A stretch of DNA of 64,000 nt from Adiantum capillus-veneris (Eukaryota; Streptophyta; Polypodiopsida; Polypodiales; Pteridaceae): the NCBI GenBank assembly GCA_014529385.2, contig CM043952.1, positions 53,214,119 to 53,278,118 on the forward strand. The letters run 5' to 3'. Made by a program: the position numbers and the translations under genes. Shown here one piece after another: positions 13,105 to 23,968 of this stretch. How positions within the stretch are numbered: the first letter of the stretch is position 1; each line of letters starts with the position of its first letter. The notes under the pieces were generated by a model. It saw only the letters and a program-made list of their open reading frames with translations, had not been told where the DNA came from and did no database searches.

Positions 13105-13460
13105 CACAAATGAAAAGTGTGCAAGCCATTTCTGAAGCTCATTTATATTTTTGAAAGAAAAAATGCATACAGAGTTTATGAACAACTTGCACACTTGCCA
13201 TATGTGCTTGCGCTTTGCATACAAGTTTCCCACTTGCCTATTGATGGTTTGGGCAAGCTGTTGTTAGCACAAATAGCAAGACGATAAGACGTTTCTAAAG
13301 TCCGCTTGTGTTTTTAAGAGGAAAAATGCAAATGGACTTTAGAAACGACCTATCATCTTGCCGTTTGTGCTAAACACTTTGCATATGGTTTGCTCAAACC
13401 ATCAATAAGCAACTGAGCAGGCCATATGCAAAGCGTCATGCACAAGCAAAGAGAGACTCA
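13105..13460. repeat. Cluster of imperfect hairpins inside the hAT element
   Basis: Two adjacent inverted repeats. The first has arms at about 13105-13160 and 13165-13215 sharing CAAGCACA-ATG--AAGTGTGCAAG. The second has arms at 13264-13320 and 13323-13373 with a loop of only a few bases, sharing TTAGCACAAA and CGTTTCTAAAGTCC. The second extends outwards, with gaps, to 13230 and 13413 through a shared TATTGATGGTTTG. A transcript would fold into long imperfect stems. Confidence 0.75.
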
Positions 13461-13935
13461 TGCAAACATATCAACTTCAAAAATGGTTTGTCATCTTGTC
13501 GTCTATGCTAATGGCTTCGTATACGGCTTGCAAGTAGATATCTAAACTCAAAGTTCTAGATTTAAACTCTAAACTCTAAACCTAAATTTGATTGAAATCA
13601 TAACTTTAAACTAAACGTAAACAGAATTGTGATAAACATAGAGCAAAATCTAAACTTTAAATTTAATGAGAGAAACCCCTCCCCAGGGGTCTATGCACAA
13701 AAATATACAATTTACACTTGTACAAAATTTTCAATTTACATCCGAGTTGCGAAAGCATTTGCATAGGGGAGGATTTCTCGGCGTCCGAACAAGCATGGAG
13801 TTTAAGCCATGAGCCGGACTGCATCCAGAGGTACCTAGCGACTAGTGCTACCCCTGAATGGGTGTTATGAATGAAAGCATACTCAATAAAAATATAACAT
13901 TGTGGAGGGTGAATATATGTGTACACCGCGTTGTC

Positions 13936-13938
<3 letters not shown>

Positions 13939-14023
<85 letters not shown>
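13939..14023. repeat. (GA)n microsatellite
   Basis: About 85 bp of uninterrupted AG/GA inside the hAT element. Confidence 0.97.
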
Positions 14024-14027
<4 letters not shown>

Positions 14028-14999
14028 AGTGGAGGGTGAATAAGAGTGCACAGAGACATGAGAAGATGACAAAAGAGAATCTTTAAATGCCCATCTAAAT
14101 GGAACAGGCAACCATCTATTAATGGAACGACAAAATCTGGGTATACCATAACATCACAAAGTTTATGACAAAACAACTAGTAGAGCACCGGACCCTCTGT
14201 AAAAGGTTCACCCATCCACTTCTTCTCTACCATGGATAGAGAGAATTTCACTTCGCCGGGAGCAAGCCAGAACACCTCCAACCTACCTGAGAAAGACATA
14301 GACTGAGGCCGCTTCGCCTCCCTCCATGAACACGAGCTCTAAAAGGATCCCAAATACCAGCAGGGGTAGGGTATCAACACCAACCATACCAGTTTAGTTT
14401 CCACGCCTCTTTGATGCCCAGCATCGGGTGTTTAGGCAAAGCTAAGGCAAAATCCCTGACGCGTTAGCCGTGTAGGTCATTCAACCCCCAATGCACTATC
14501 CGTGTAGATGAGCCTAACAAAAAAGAAGAAGACCTAGGCAACACCCCCAATCCAACAAAGCCCTAGGTCAGCAACCCTTTAGTCTAAGGCTAAGCGATGT
14601 AGGTGATTTTAGTCTTGTAGCGACGCTGCCATGAGAAACATGACACATGAGTCCAATCACAATAGCACTTCCCAGATGCACAAACAATCCTTTTCCAAAC
14701 AGTTAGACTATACAGGGTCTCTACCCTTACGCGTCTACCATAAACCATCTTGATCACTTCATGATCCAATCCAAAAAACTATAAAACATAATCCAATCAC
14801 ATCACACGGGTGAGCACTCCACCCTACTTGGGTGAGGCACGACCAATCCTGCATAACCACTTTTTGTGATTATGTGAATGTGATAATAAACATTGTGATC
14901 ACACAAAATTTCACATAATCACGTGAATATTAAATCCCTGACCTTTCTATTTGTCAGCTCTTCTTCTGTTGACTCTGATTCTTGCAGGTTTCTTTTTTA

Positions 15000-15907
15000 T
15001 CCGGTTCAAGCGGTGGTTTGAGTGGGGCCCAACTTTGTTAGTTATTCATCACTATCTTCTTCTTGAAGTTGGATCTAATCATTTTGTGAGGGAGCTTTAG
15101 GAAATTCTTGGGTAGCACCGATATCCTGATAAGCGACCATTCTTAGTACCTCCAGAGCTTATATGTAAGTTAGCTTGGTGTGCTTCTTCTTCTTGGTGAG
15201 CAACTCAAGGATATATTGGGCATGGTCAATTGTTACTAGTGTGATTTTTTAGTAGGCCCATGCATAAGTTGTAGCTACTATATGATTTGGCATGGTGTAG
15301 CGACCTGGTCTTTTGTTGTTGATGTGGAAGGACTGCATGAGCATGTGGATGGGCAACTCTGCTTCTCGGCATGTCATATCAGTGAACATTTCCCTTGCAC
15401 CCTTTTTTGCAAAGAATTCAATTCCCATTTCCTTCTTCCCTTTCATTGTAGCACCTCTGCCTGACAATTGTAATGCTTCAACAATCAATTGTGATGTGAT
15501 CTTCACTTGGAACTTGTCATTGTCTTGTGTTGATATCTCAGTTGTACCCTCCTTTGTAATGTTAGTGTAAAGCTCATGAGCTCTCTAAATGTCAATCATG
15601 TATGGAGGTAGCTAGAAGTAGTTTACAAGATCTCTCTTTTCCAGTGATTCTTCTATGGGCAGCTTCCTTGCTTGATTATAAGCCTCTCGAGGTATCATAG
15701 GCAGCATAACCATATTGTCCTCATCATCTCTATAGACTCGCTAAAGACTACTTGTAAACCCAGGCTCCTTTCAGCTCTGAGTCTTTCTTTTTCAATATAT
15801 GTGGATGCTCCTTTAGAGAGTCCTTGAGGATGGTGAACTGTAGAATCTGTTCCAACCTCTTTTTGTGACTCCATTTCTATCTTGCTACCCTTGGCATCAG
15901 ACTTCAT
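15000..15907 (-). pseudogene. Gag-like domain of the minus-strand retroelement
   Basis: One minus-strand frame is readable for about 900 bases with only a few stops. It starts at an ATG at 15907, continues through ELYTNITKEGTTEIS and KITSQLIVEALQLSGRG, then REMFTDMTCREAELPIHMLM and NKRPGRYTMPNHIVATTYAW. It ends in a basic, Arg-rich stretch at the hAT insertion. I recall similar sequence among repeat-derived proteins of seed-free plants, probably a capsid-like gag domain, but I cannot name a Pfam family. The scattered stops show that it is dead. Confidence 0.55.
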
Positions 15908-15944
15908 AGCTTATATGAACAATTGTTGCATTTTAGAGATAGGT

Positions 15945-17535
15945 TGTCATAATAACTAATAACTAACTCTCCTAAATAATTTTATCATGTTAAACTGATC
16001 ATTTAATATGGGGAAGTGCCAGGGGAGAAAAAGCTAGAATATTGGTTAAGCTGGCAAGCAGACCATAGTAGGGATCCAAAGGAGGGAAAATAGGGATCCA
16101 AAAGGGGGGCCATCTGCAAAAGATCAATGTGCAACAAAGGGCTTAAAAGACCCTAAGGTTCAGCCCATTAAGACTTCCAAAATGCTAAGGTTCCAAAATT
16201 CAAAGGTTGTGTCCAAAGATCCAAAGCCTAGGAAAATTGGATGCTTTGTGTGTGCTCAAAAAGTCTTCATGCATCCCTACATAGGAGGGGGCGAACCCTA
16301 GAAGTAGGAGATGAGAGAGAAACACACACACACTCACAAAAGCTCCCTTTACACAAAGGGAATGAGGGACACATGTCATCTCCCTAGGCCAGATGCCCAC
16401 AAGGTTTACTCAAATCCTATTGGATGGCCTTGGAGGTGGACCAATGAGAATTAGGCTAGAGTAATTCTAGTTTTATTGATTTAAAAACACTTACTAAAAT
16501 AATTAATAAGAATTAAGCTCTTTAGAAGACTATTGGACAGTCTCCCAAGGGGTCCAATGAGCATTCAGCAGCCCAATGGCTTGCCTGATTCCTATTGGCC
16601 AGGAGACAAAGGGGTCCAATGAGAGTTTAGTTGCATTAATTAATTACCTAAAGCTCTCACAAAAGGGAAAATGGGGACACATGTCAGAAGGCTATCACTT
16701 ATGCTTCTTAAATTTCATTGGCTCAGCTTGGCATGGACCAATGGGGTGTCAGAATGAGCAAATAGCAAGAGGGGTTGACCAAAAGAGAGAGGGGGCTGAT
16801 TTTTCAAAGGCATTATGGCATACACACTCACACTCATCTATGTGTGAAGCAAGAAGACTATCTCTCTCCTTCTCAAACTTTAATGAAAAGCTTATCACCT
16901 ACTCCAAGCTTGTGAGAAGGGAGACCTATACCAACAACTCTTGGCTTTGTGATGCAAATCCAACAAAGAGCCAAGCTTCAATGCATGCTCATCTCCTCTA
17001 CCATGCTAATTACTAAGCTAAGCTATGCTAATATGAGTGATTATGTGAGGAGATGTACATCTTTCTCGTAAGATTTCTCCTTCTTCCTCTCAATCTACTC
17101 TCATACCCCACTAGCTCTCACCATCTTCGAAGGTGTGTGAGGTCTTGGGTCTGAGACCGTGAGGGAATTGTTGTTGTGTTTAATAAGTGTTTTGCTTAGT
17201 GCTCGAAGTTTCCATCTTCATTGCACTAGCTGGTATTGAAGGAACACAAAGAATTGTATTATAAAATGTCTCTCTTGATGGGAGAAACCATAATACAAAG
17301 CCTTTTGGAGGGGGGACCAGCTCCATGTAAATCCGGTCCTCAATTGTTGTCAATAGCTTAATTTCTCTCTCTTTTGAAGTATTGTTCATGCTATCTAACT
17401 AGGTGTTATACTTGTTGTTGCTCTCTCCACCCAAGCACTCTTGTTATTCTCATTAGGAATCTGTTCTAATGAAATGCTCACTATGTTCATGCTATTTTCC
17501 GCAACACACAAGTTACTAGGCCATTAAATGTTATA
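15945..17535 (+). repeat. 5' LTR (full length, about 1.59 kb)
   Basis: It runs from TGTCATAATAAC next to the TAGGT target copy to TGTTATA just before the primer site. The terminal CA has become TA; the 3' copy still ends TTACA. The 147-codon open frame inside it (16576-17016) is taken as chance. Confidence 0.8.
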
Positions 17536-17550
17536 TTGGTATTAGAGTAC
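17536..17550 (+). promoter_or_regulatory. Primer binding site (initiator tRNA-Met type)
   Basis: TTGGTATTAGAG directly after the 5' LTR resembles the common TGGTATCAGAGC site, complementary to the 3' end of plant initiator tRNA-Met, with one change. Confidence 0.75.
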
Positions 17551-17951
17551 AAGGTTTCTCTTTTCTTGCTCAAGAAGGGAGTTCCTCAAGCTAGCTATAA
17601 ATGGTTGGTACTATTAATTGCATTTGAGTAAGTAGAATCAGAATTTTTCAGCCTTGCAGTGCACCTGCCTTCGTGCAGATAACAGGAAATCACCGTCGAG
17701 AGTTATGGTCTTTTTAGTGGAGTCCTACGGGGCTTGCCTAAGGCTTAACCACTATTGAGCTATTAGAAGCTTAACAGGAGCCGGTGCTGTTTTGGTGTTG
17801 AACGACCCTCTCTTCTATCCCTTGCAATTAATGGTATTCGAGCCACGGGTACAGTAGCTTGAGTGCTTTTTCTAAAGGGATAAAGATGAGTAGCAACTAG
17901 GGCTTGAAGTGCCAAAGTACACTAAAAATTTTACACCTAAAAGTTGTTAGA

Positions 17952-19443
17952 ATGGCTGACAATAGTAAAGAGAGTGAAATTAATGTTGATAACTTTGATT
18001 TTGCTAATGAGCATGCTACTAATGTTGCCCCTATCTTGTTAACTATCTTGTTTCTAGGCTTCAACAAGCCATGGGCAATCCATCCCTCCAAAGTGAAGTG
18101 CAACGGCAGCTTCATGCTCATGGGATTCTCCAAGCTCCCCACCATGACAAGAGAGTACCTAGGAAGCCTCCTTGTGAGACTTCCAAAAGAGGCCTCTCTC
18201 CGATTCGGGAAGAAGAAGAGGATCCATACGAAGGGCTCAGAAATTTGCTTCTTGATGACACATCTCCTTCTCAATGGAGAACTCAAGAGCCCCCACCAAA
18301 GGAATGAAAAAGGAGTGAGTCTCCTACCACCTCAGTGGAGATGTCTCCACGAAGACGGCGGGCTAAACACTCTCCATCACCTCCAAAATGAAGAAGACCA
18401 TCGCACACTTCTCCACACCATAATTCAAAGAGGGATGACAAAAAGCAAGAGAATAAAAAGGCGAGAAAGAGGAAACCCTCTTCTCCATCTTCTTCATCCT
18501 CTTCCTCTTATGAAAGTGATGGTGCACTAAAAGAAGATAAAGGCAAGAAAGAAGTCACCCTCTTCTCCATCTTCCTCAAATTCTTCATCTTTTGAAGAAA
18601 GTGATGGTGCAACTTTTGAACCATCAAAAAGAAGAGGCCATAGGAAATCCTATGCCACATGGAAGAGGTCGTCCAAGCTCAAGAAGTTCAAAGAGGGAGG
18701 GAACAGCATCTTTTTCATTAACTACGATGGCACCTTTGGTGCTACTGACAAAGTCTTGGCCTTTATCCAACAATTCAATGCGGTGTTTGGAGATGAGGGA
18801 TTCACCGAGTCCTCTGAGCTATGACATGTAGCTATGCACTTTCAAAAGTCTGCCAGGCAATGGTGGTCTAGCCTATGGGCCAACGGTGAAGCTCCATGAA
18901 CATGGAAAGCTTTAAGAGCTTCCATTATGAAGCAATTTTTGGCCACCAATGCCAAAGACAAAGTACTCAGTGAATGGCCAAGCTTGAATCTCTCTCCTTA
19001 CGAATCCATTCACAAATATGTAGACAAGTTTTGGACCTACAACTCAAATCCACTGTCTTCAAAAATTTACATTTTGGAGAGCAAAAGCAACAATTTTGTG
19101 AGGGCTTAACTGAAGAAATGGCGGAGTATGTCAACTCCCAAAGGCCACGCACCATATCGGCGGTTATACACCATACTATGGTGGCTTCTTGAATCAATTT
19201 AAAAACAAGGGCTAAGAGGAATTCTAAGCCCACGGAAAACAAGGGTTCCAATGAGCCTAAGGAAAAGGACAATGTCCAAAAGTCTCCTAAGGGAAATTCC
19301 AACAAAGCTAAAGAGAAGGGAGTTTACAAAGGCAAAAATAAACTCTCTCCTGAAGAGCTCAAGAGTTATCGCAAGTATAACTGCTATTTCAAGTGCGGTG
19401 AGCAAGGGCATGTGTACCGCGCTTGTCCCCAAAAGAACACCTA
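17952..19443 (+). pseudogene. gag of the pol-less LTR element
   Basis: Reading begins near MADNSKESEINVDNFDF (17952) and passes through several frameshifts. A Retrotrans_gag-like core is readable at about 18720-19190, with FIQQFNAVFGDEGF, MHFQKSARQWWSSLWANGEA, KALRASIMKQFLATNAKDKV and GLTEEMAEYVNSQRPRTIS. It ends with a zinc knuckle at 19384-19428. The knuckle reads C-Y-F-K-C-GEQG-H-VYRA-C, that is C-x3-C-x4-H-x4-C, one residue longer than the normal CX2C spacing. The gag protein would package the element RNA. After the knuckle the frame stops and LTR sequence follows. Confidence 0.75.
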
Positions 19444-19447
19444 ACCT

Positions 19448-19919
19448 TTCTCATAAGACTGCTCCTTCTTCCTCTCAATCTACTCTCATACCCCTCTAGC
19501 TCTCACCATCTTCGAAGGTGTGTGAGGTCTTGGGTCTGAGACCGTGAGGGAATTGATGTTGTGTTTAATAAGTGTTTTGCTTAGTGCTTGAAGTTTCCAT
19601 CTTCATTGCACTAGCTAGTATCGATGGAACACAAAGAATTGTATTGTAAAATGTCTCTCTTGATGGGAGAAACCATAATACAAAGCCTTTTAAAGGGGGA
19701 CCAGCTCCATGTAAATCCGGTCCTCAACTGTTGTCAATAGCTTAATTTCTCTCTCTTTTGAAGTATTGTTCATGCTATCTAACTAGGTGTTATACTTTTT
19801 ATTGCTCTCTCCACCCAAGCACTCTTGTTATTCTCATTAGGAATCTATTCTAATGAAATGCTCACTATGTTCATGCTATTTTCTGCTACACACAAGTTAC
19901 TAGGCCATTAAATGTTACA
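19448..19919 (+). repeat. 3' LTR remnant (last ~470 bp)
   Basis: Nearly identical to 17070-17535, including the blocks CTTCGAAGGTGTGTGAGG and GTTACTAGGCCATTAAATG. It is followed directly by the second TAGGT target copy. Confidence 0.88.
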
Positions 19920-21281
19920 TAGGTTAGGTCCAAAAGTAGTGTTTTTCCATTTCTAGGCATGAAATGAGCTTGCTAGTGGATAACCTTTTTCAAAACACAT
20001 GTATAAACCATGCAAAACCTCAACACTTGAAAAAAGTATGTTTTCATGCAAAACAAAACAAAAATCACTGTTTTCTCTCAAACTTGCAATCAAGAGAGTT
20101 TTTTGTAATTATGAATGTATGGGCTTGATGAATACAACAACTTTAGGCTCTCGTTCTGGTTTGATGATATTTGGGTAGGGGGTTGGATTGGGGTCCAGGT
20201 TTTCTAGCATCTCCTTCAGGATCTTAGCATCCTATGTGATAAAGATGTGATTTTTTCCACATTGATCACACACAGATGATTCATAGACTTACACCAACAT
20301 TTGCCTGGGGTCAAATCCCATTTTAGATCGCTGGTTACATTCTGTGGAGAAAAATTGCTATTTTCTCCCCTTTTGCCACGGTTTTCTTTTGAACTCCATC
20401 ACACTTGGTAGGGTCATTTCTCTTGGTAATTAGAGGTTATCTATCCACTTGTACTCTGAAGTTGATCTGTTGGGAAAGAGATAGGTCAATTTCAATCTTT
20501 GGACCATGTAGAAAATTGAAGAGGATGAGGTGTATAACTCCAAGGGGTGTCAAACCTTTTGGGTAGGGTTTGATGGCTTAGTGTATCACTTGGGTAGCTT
20601 CAAAACCAAATTTTGATGTCATACTAGCAATGCAACGGGGAAATTTGTGATTTTCTCCCTGAATTTCACATTTGACTTCTAAATGAAGTGATACTTAGTA
20701 AGCCTCTTGCACTTGATGATTTAAGATGGTTGATCACTTTACACTTTAATTTGGACTAGTCCAACTAGCTTGGGACTAGTTTCAGGCTCTGGTTTCATGA
20801 AATTTCTATTATGTGGAGTGCGCCATTTCCATGGAGTTTCTTCTTAGAGCTGGTTTTTATTCTAAAGTGTATATAGATGACACTTTCATAGCCTCAACTA
20901 CTCAGTGATGCAGGGACATGAGAAAAAGGCATGAGTTTTCCCCTATTTGGCATAAAACACACATTTTCAACATGAATTGATTCATACACAGCTATACATT
21001 CCTTTCAAACATTTCTAAGGTGCCACTTCATTAATCATGTAGTCCTATTGAGCATAGGGCCATTGTCCCTGCTAAAAGAACCCTCTGACTCAAATGATTG
21101 ATCACTTGCCATTGTGTGGCACAATGTACCATTGCCGGCTTGATTGGAATGATCTTTAGAGGCTCCATGTAAGATATTTTCTAATTCTAACATCCCTTTA
21201 TTGATTTACATAGAAATGACTATTTCTTGAGCTACGTGAGCTTTTCTACTTCCGTAACCACTATTGATGCTCCTTCAAAAA

Positions 21282-21633
21282 CAATCATTTCTTTAGTTTT
21301 ATGAAGCCACTGCTCAAATTTAGCATCATTTAGACATCTTGGGAAAAACACAATTTTTTCTATAGGGGATTTCCAATGTTCCCAAACTGAAGTTGAAGGT
21401 TAGGGGTATGTTAGTAAGCTCATAGGCGACCCGCCTCTAGAATTTTGTTATCACAAAAATTCATTGTTTTAGTTTTTTGAAGCCACTTGTCAAATTTAGC
21501 ATCATTGAGACAGCCTGGAAAAAACGTGATTTATTTCTATCACGGATTTCCAATGTTCCCAAATTGAAGTTGGAGGTTAGGGGTATGTTAGTAGGCTCAT
21601 AGGCGACCCACCTCTAGAATTTTGTGTGCTCCA
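21282..21633. repeat. 176-bp tandem duplication
   Basis: Two neighbouring copies share GAAGCCAC (21303 and 21479), ATTTCCAATGTTCCCAAA and ATAGGCGACCC at the same 176-bp offset, with roughly 10% divergence. Confidence 0.85.
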
Positions 21634-21809
21634 ACCCGATGCAAGAATCATTTTTGTGTGTGTGATGGCTTAGGTCTTCACAAGTTTTCTACCAACTATT
21701 TTCGACATGCATTGGCATCAAATGATAGTATACCAGGTACGGAACCTCTCATGTCTGGTGTTGAAGCTCAAAGCATGGGGGACTGGGACTCGCAAGAAAA
21801 TCCGCTCCA

Positions 21810-21979
<170 letters not shown>

Positions 21980-23968
21980 AGCTCACAAGTAGAAATGAGA
22001 ATTTTAATGGGGCTAGACTATACATACCCTGGGCTCTCAAGTCAGTTCTTGTCTAAACCTCACATTTAGTCCTCACTCATGTGTTTGATGACCACCGTGT
22101 CAAAAAATTTTGAAATCAGACGCCCCGATCCATCAATTTTAGCTTGAAAGCAGTTTTCGCAACTAATTCACATTCGGTCATAACTTGCTAATTCCCACTA
22201 TCCCAAATTGACTTCTGTAAGCTCTTGTCTCTTCTTGTAGTCCAAGTACCTTCAACGAGTTTTTTGGTAACTTTTTTGCTTTTGTCGATATTTATTGCTT
22301 AGAAAATCAATTAAAAAAACAACTATAAATAAAGAAAATTAGCAAAATTGAGTTTAAAAATCTAAAAACCTTAGATAATTAGAGAAAGTTTACTTTTAAA
22401 GAAAATCCTTGTTTGCAATTTTTTGGTGGGTTGCTCCACAATTTTTTTTTAGCAAAAAGCCTTATTATATACATATTTACACACACCTTAGTGTTCATCT
22501 TCGGTATTTGTACCTTACTCTTGAATCTCTTCATCTTCCAAGACACAAAATCAAGAATTGTGTCAAGCTCCTGGACAATAGTGTGTCATCAGGGTTGCAC
22601 TATGCATGGACATTAAAACAGTTCCTTCTGCAAGGCCATGTAAGGGGCCCTATGTATGCGTACTTGGTCAGTGCATGAAAAAAGTAATGTTGTGCCAGAG
22701 GTGGGTCTTAAGAAAATTGCTTTATGGCATTCAATAGTGAGGTTCATCTATTCAGTTGGTAATGAGCATTTACCATGTAGTAAGCATTGCAACTAAATAG
22801 CTCATTGACAAATGGTCAAAAAGGTATGTTGTTTTACTGATTGGATTTGTTGTTAAGGTTTAGGTTGCCATATCATTGTAGTGGGTGTTGACTTGGAAGA
22901 GTATTGTGGTGGCTGCGAAACATCTTGGTGGGTTGTGACTTTTGGCAATTCTTGTTGCTTTGGAATCCACTTTTGTTTTGTTGATTGTGGCATGGACTTG
23001 GCCTTTGGTAGCCACGTCTTTGTGTATTTAAGTGTTCATGGTTTTGGAATTTAAGTAGGCCACTTGACATTCTGAGTTGCACAAATTATGAAGAAAGATT
23101 GTTGTCACGCCGGGGGTTCCACCTCAAAACATGTAAGTGTAGCACGTGAATTCACCCAGAGGGGTTTTTTTATACCAAAGAGTTACAGAATTACATATAC
23201 AAGTGGGTTTTAAAAATGAAAAATTGAAAAAAACTTACAAGTTTATGAATGAAGAGTGGTCTTTTAATTCATGATGAATTGTGTGTGTAGAGGGTTTTCA
23301 GAAATACCTCTTGAACGCACCTGCTATAGGTATTTTTGAAAGGTGGACCCCTCGGGGTTGTCGCTTTTTTGGGGATAGGCCTTGTAGTCAACCTTTGGGA
23401 ATCCATATGAAGTTTTGCTAAATGTTATTTAGGTATCCAAATCTATTTTGTAGAAGGGGGCTTTCATTTGTTTTGTCTTTACTTGAGCACCTCTCTATTT
23501 TGGTATCCACATTTGCTTTGTTTTTTTGTTATGAAATGTCACGATAGTTTTTGATACCCGCTTGGTGATAGGTGGCTATGCTTTCAAATGGGTTGTTTCT
23601 TACCCCCCTTTTTGTGTGCTTGTTCTTGTAACATTTTTGTCTCCTGGATTTCTAATTTGGAAAGTCAAAGAATTCTCAAATTGTTTTTGGGATCACTTTC
23701 ATGACCTTCTGATTTTTCATCATCTATAGTAAGTTCTAAGTATTCTTGATATCAAGGGTGCCATAGTAACATTCATTACTTAGCTCCCCATCATCCTTTA
23801 GGATGTGGCTCAACTCATTTTCCATGGTAAGATCTCGAATAGAAATCTCATCTTGGATACGCAAGCACTGCATTTAGATCTCTAATTATCGTATCAATTC
23901 ATTATTCCTGGTTGTATCTTGATTATCTTTTTCCAAATTCACCCTGATCATGAAAAAAGAAACCAAGT

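Larger units (their letters stand above)
11327..14940. mobile_element. hAT-type DNA transposon, non-autonomous, 3.6 kb
   Basis: The element is bounded by a perfect 8-bp target site duplication, ACCTTTCT, at 11319-11326 and 14941-14948. Its ends are inverted: CAGGGATTT on the left matches the reverse complement of the right end exactly for 9 bases, then aligns imperfectly through a shared ACGTGAT block. An 8-bp duplication with CAGGG-type ends is diagnostic of the hAT superfamily. The subterminal regions are rich in GTGATCAC and ATTCACGTGA copies. No transposase-like frame was found inside, so it must have been moved in trans. It holds a 183-bp hairpin block and a (GA)n tract. Confidence 0.85.
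9242..15930 (-). mobile_element. Degenerate gag-type retroelement, minus strand, split by a hAT element
   Basis: Two coding relics on the minus strand flank the hAT transposon at 11327-14940: a gag-like piece at 15907-15000 and a charged coiled-coil piece at 11318-9242. If the transposon and one copy of its 8-bp target duplication are removed in thought, one frame runs across the junction with a single stop just before it. So the two pieces were one coding unit before the insertion. An LTR element inserted only 37 bp upstream (minus sense) of the gag-like piece. I found no LTRs for this oldest layer, and the boundaries are approximate. Confidence 0.6.
15945..19919 (+). mobile_element. LTR retrotransposon, pol and most of the 3' LTR deleted
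   Basis: The 5-bp target duplication TAGGT sits at 15940-15944 and 19920-19924. The 5' LTR begins TGTCATAATAAC at 15945 and ends near 17535, about 1.6 kb. The last ~470 bp of that LTR are repeated at about 19448-19919, ending TGTTACA. Between them are a tRNA-Met type primer site, a gag reading region and a zinc knuckle. The zinc knuckle is followed almost at once by LTR sequence. So one deletion removed protease, RT, integrase and the first ~1.1 kb of the 3' LTR. Many frameshifts make it non-functional. Confidence 0.85.

Noticed and set aside
16576-17016. 147-codon plus-strand frame
   Set aside because: Lies wholly within the 5' LTR of the 15945-19919 element, has no motif, and is likely chance.
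17904-18530. 208-codon plus-strand frame taken as a full gene
   Set aside because: It is the frameshifted N-terminal part of gag and changes frame relative to the conserved core downstream.
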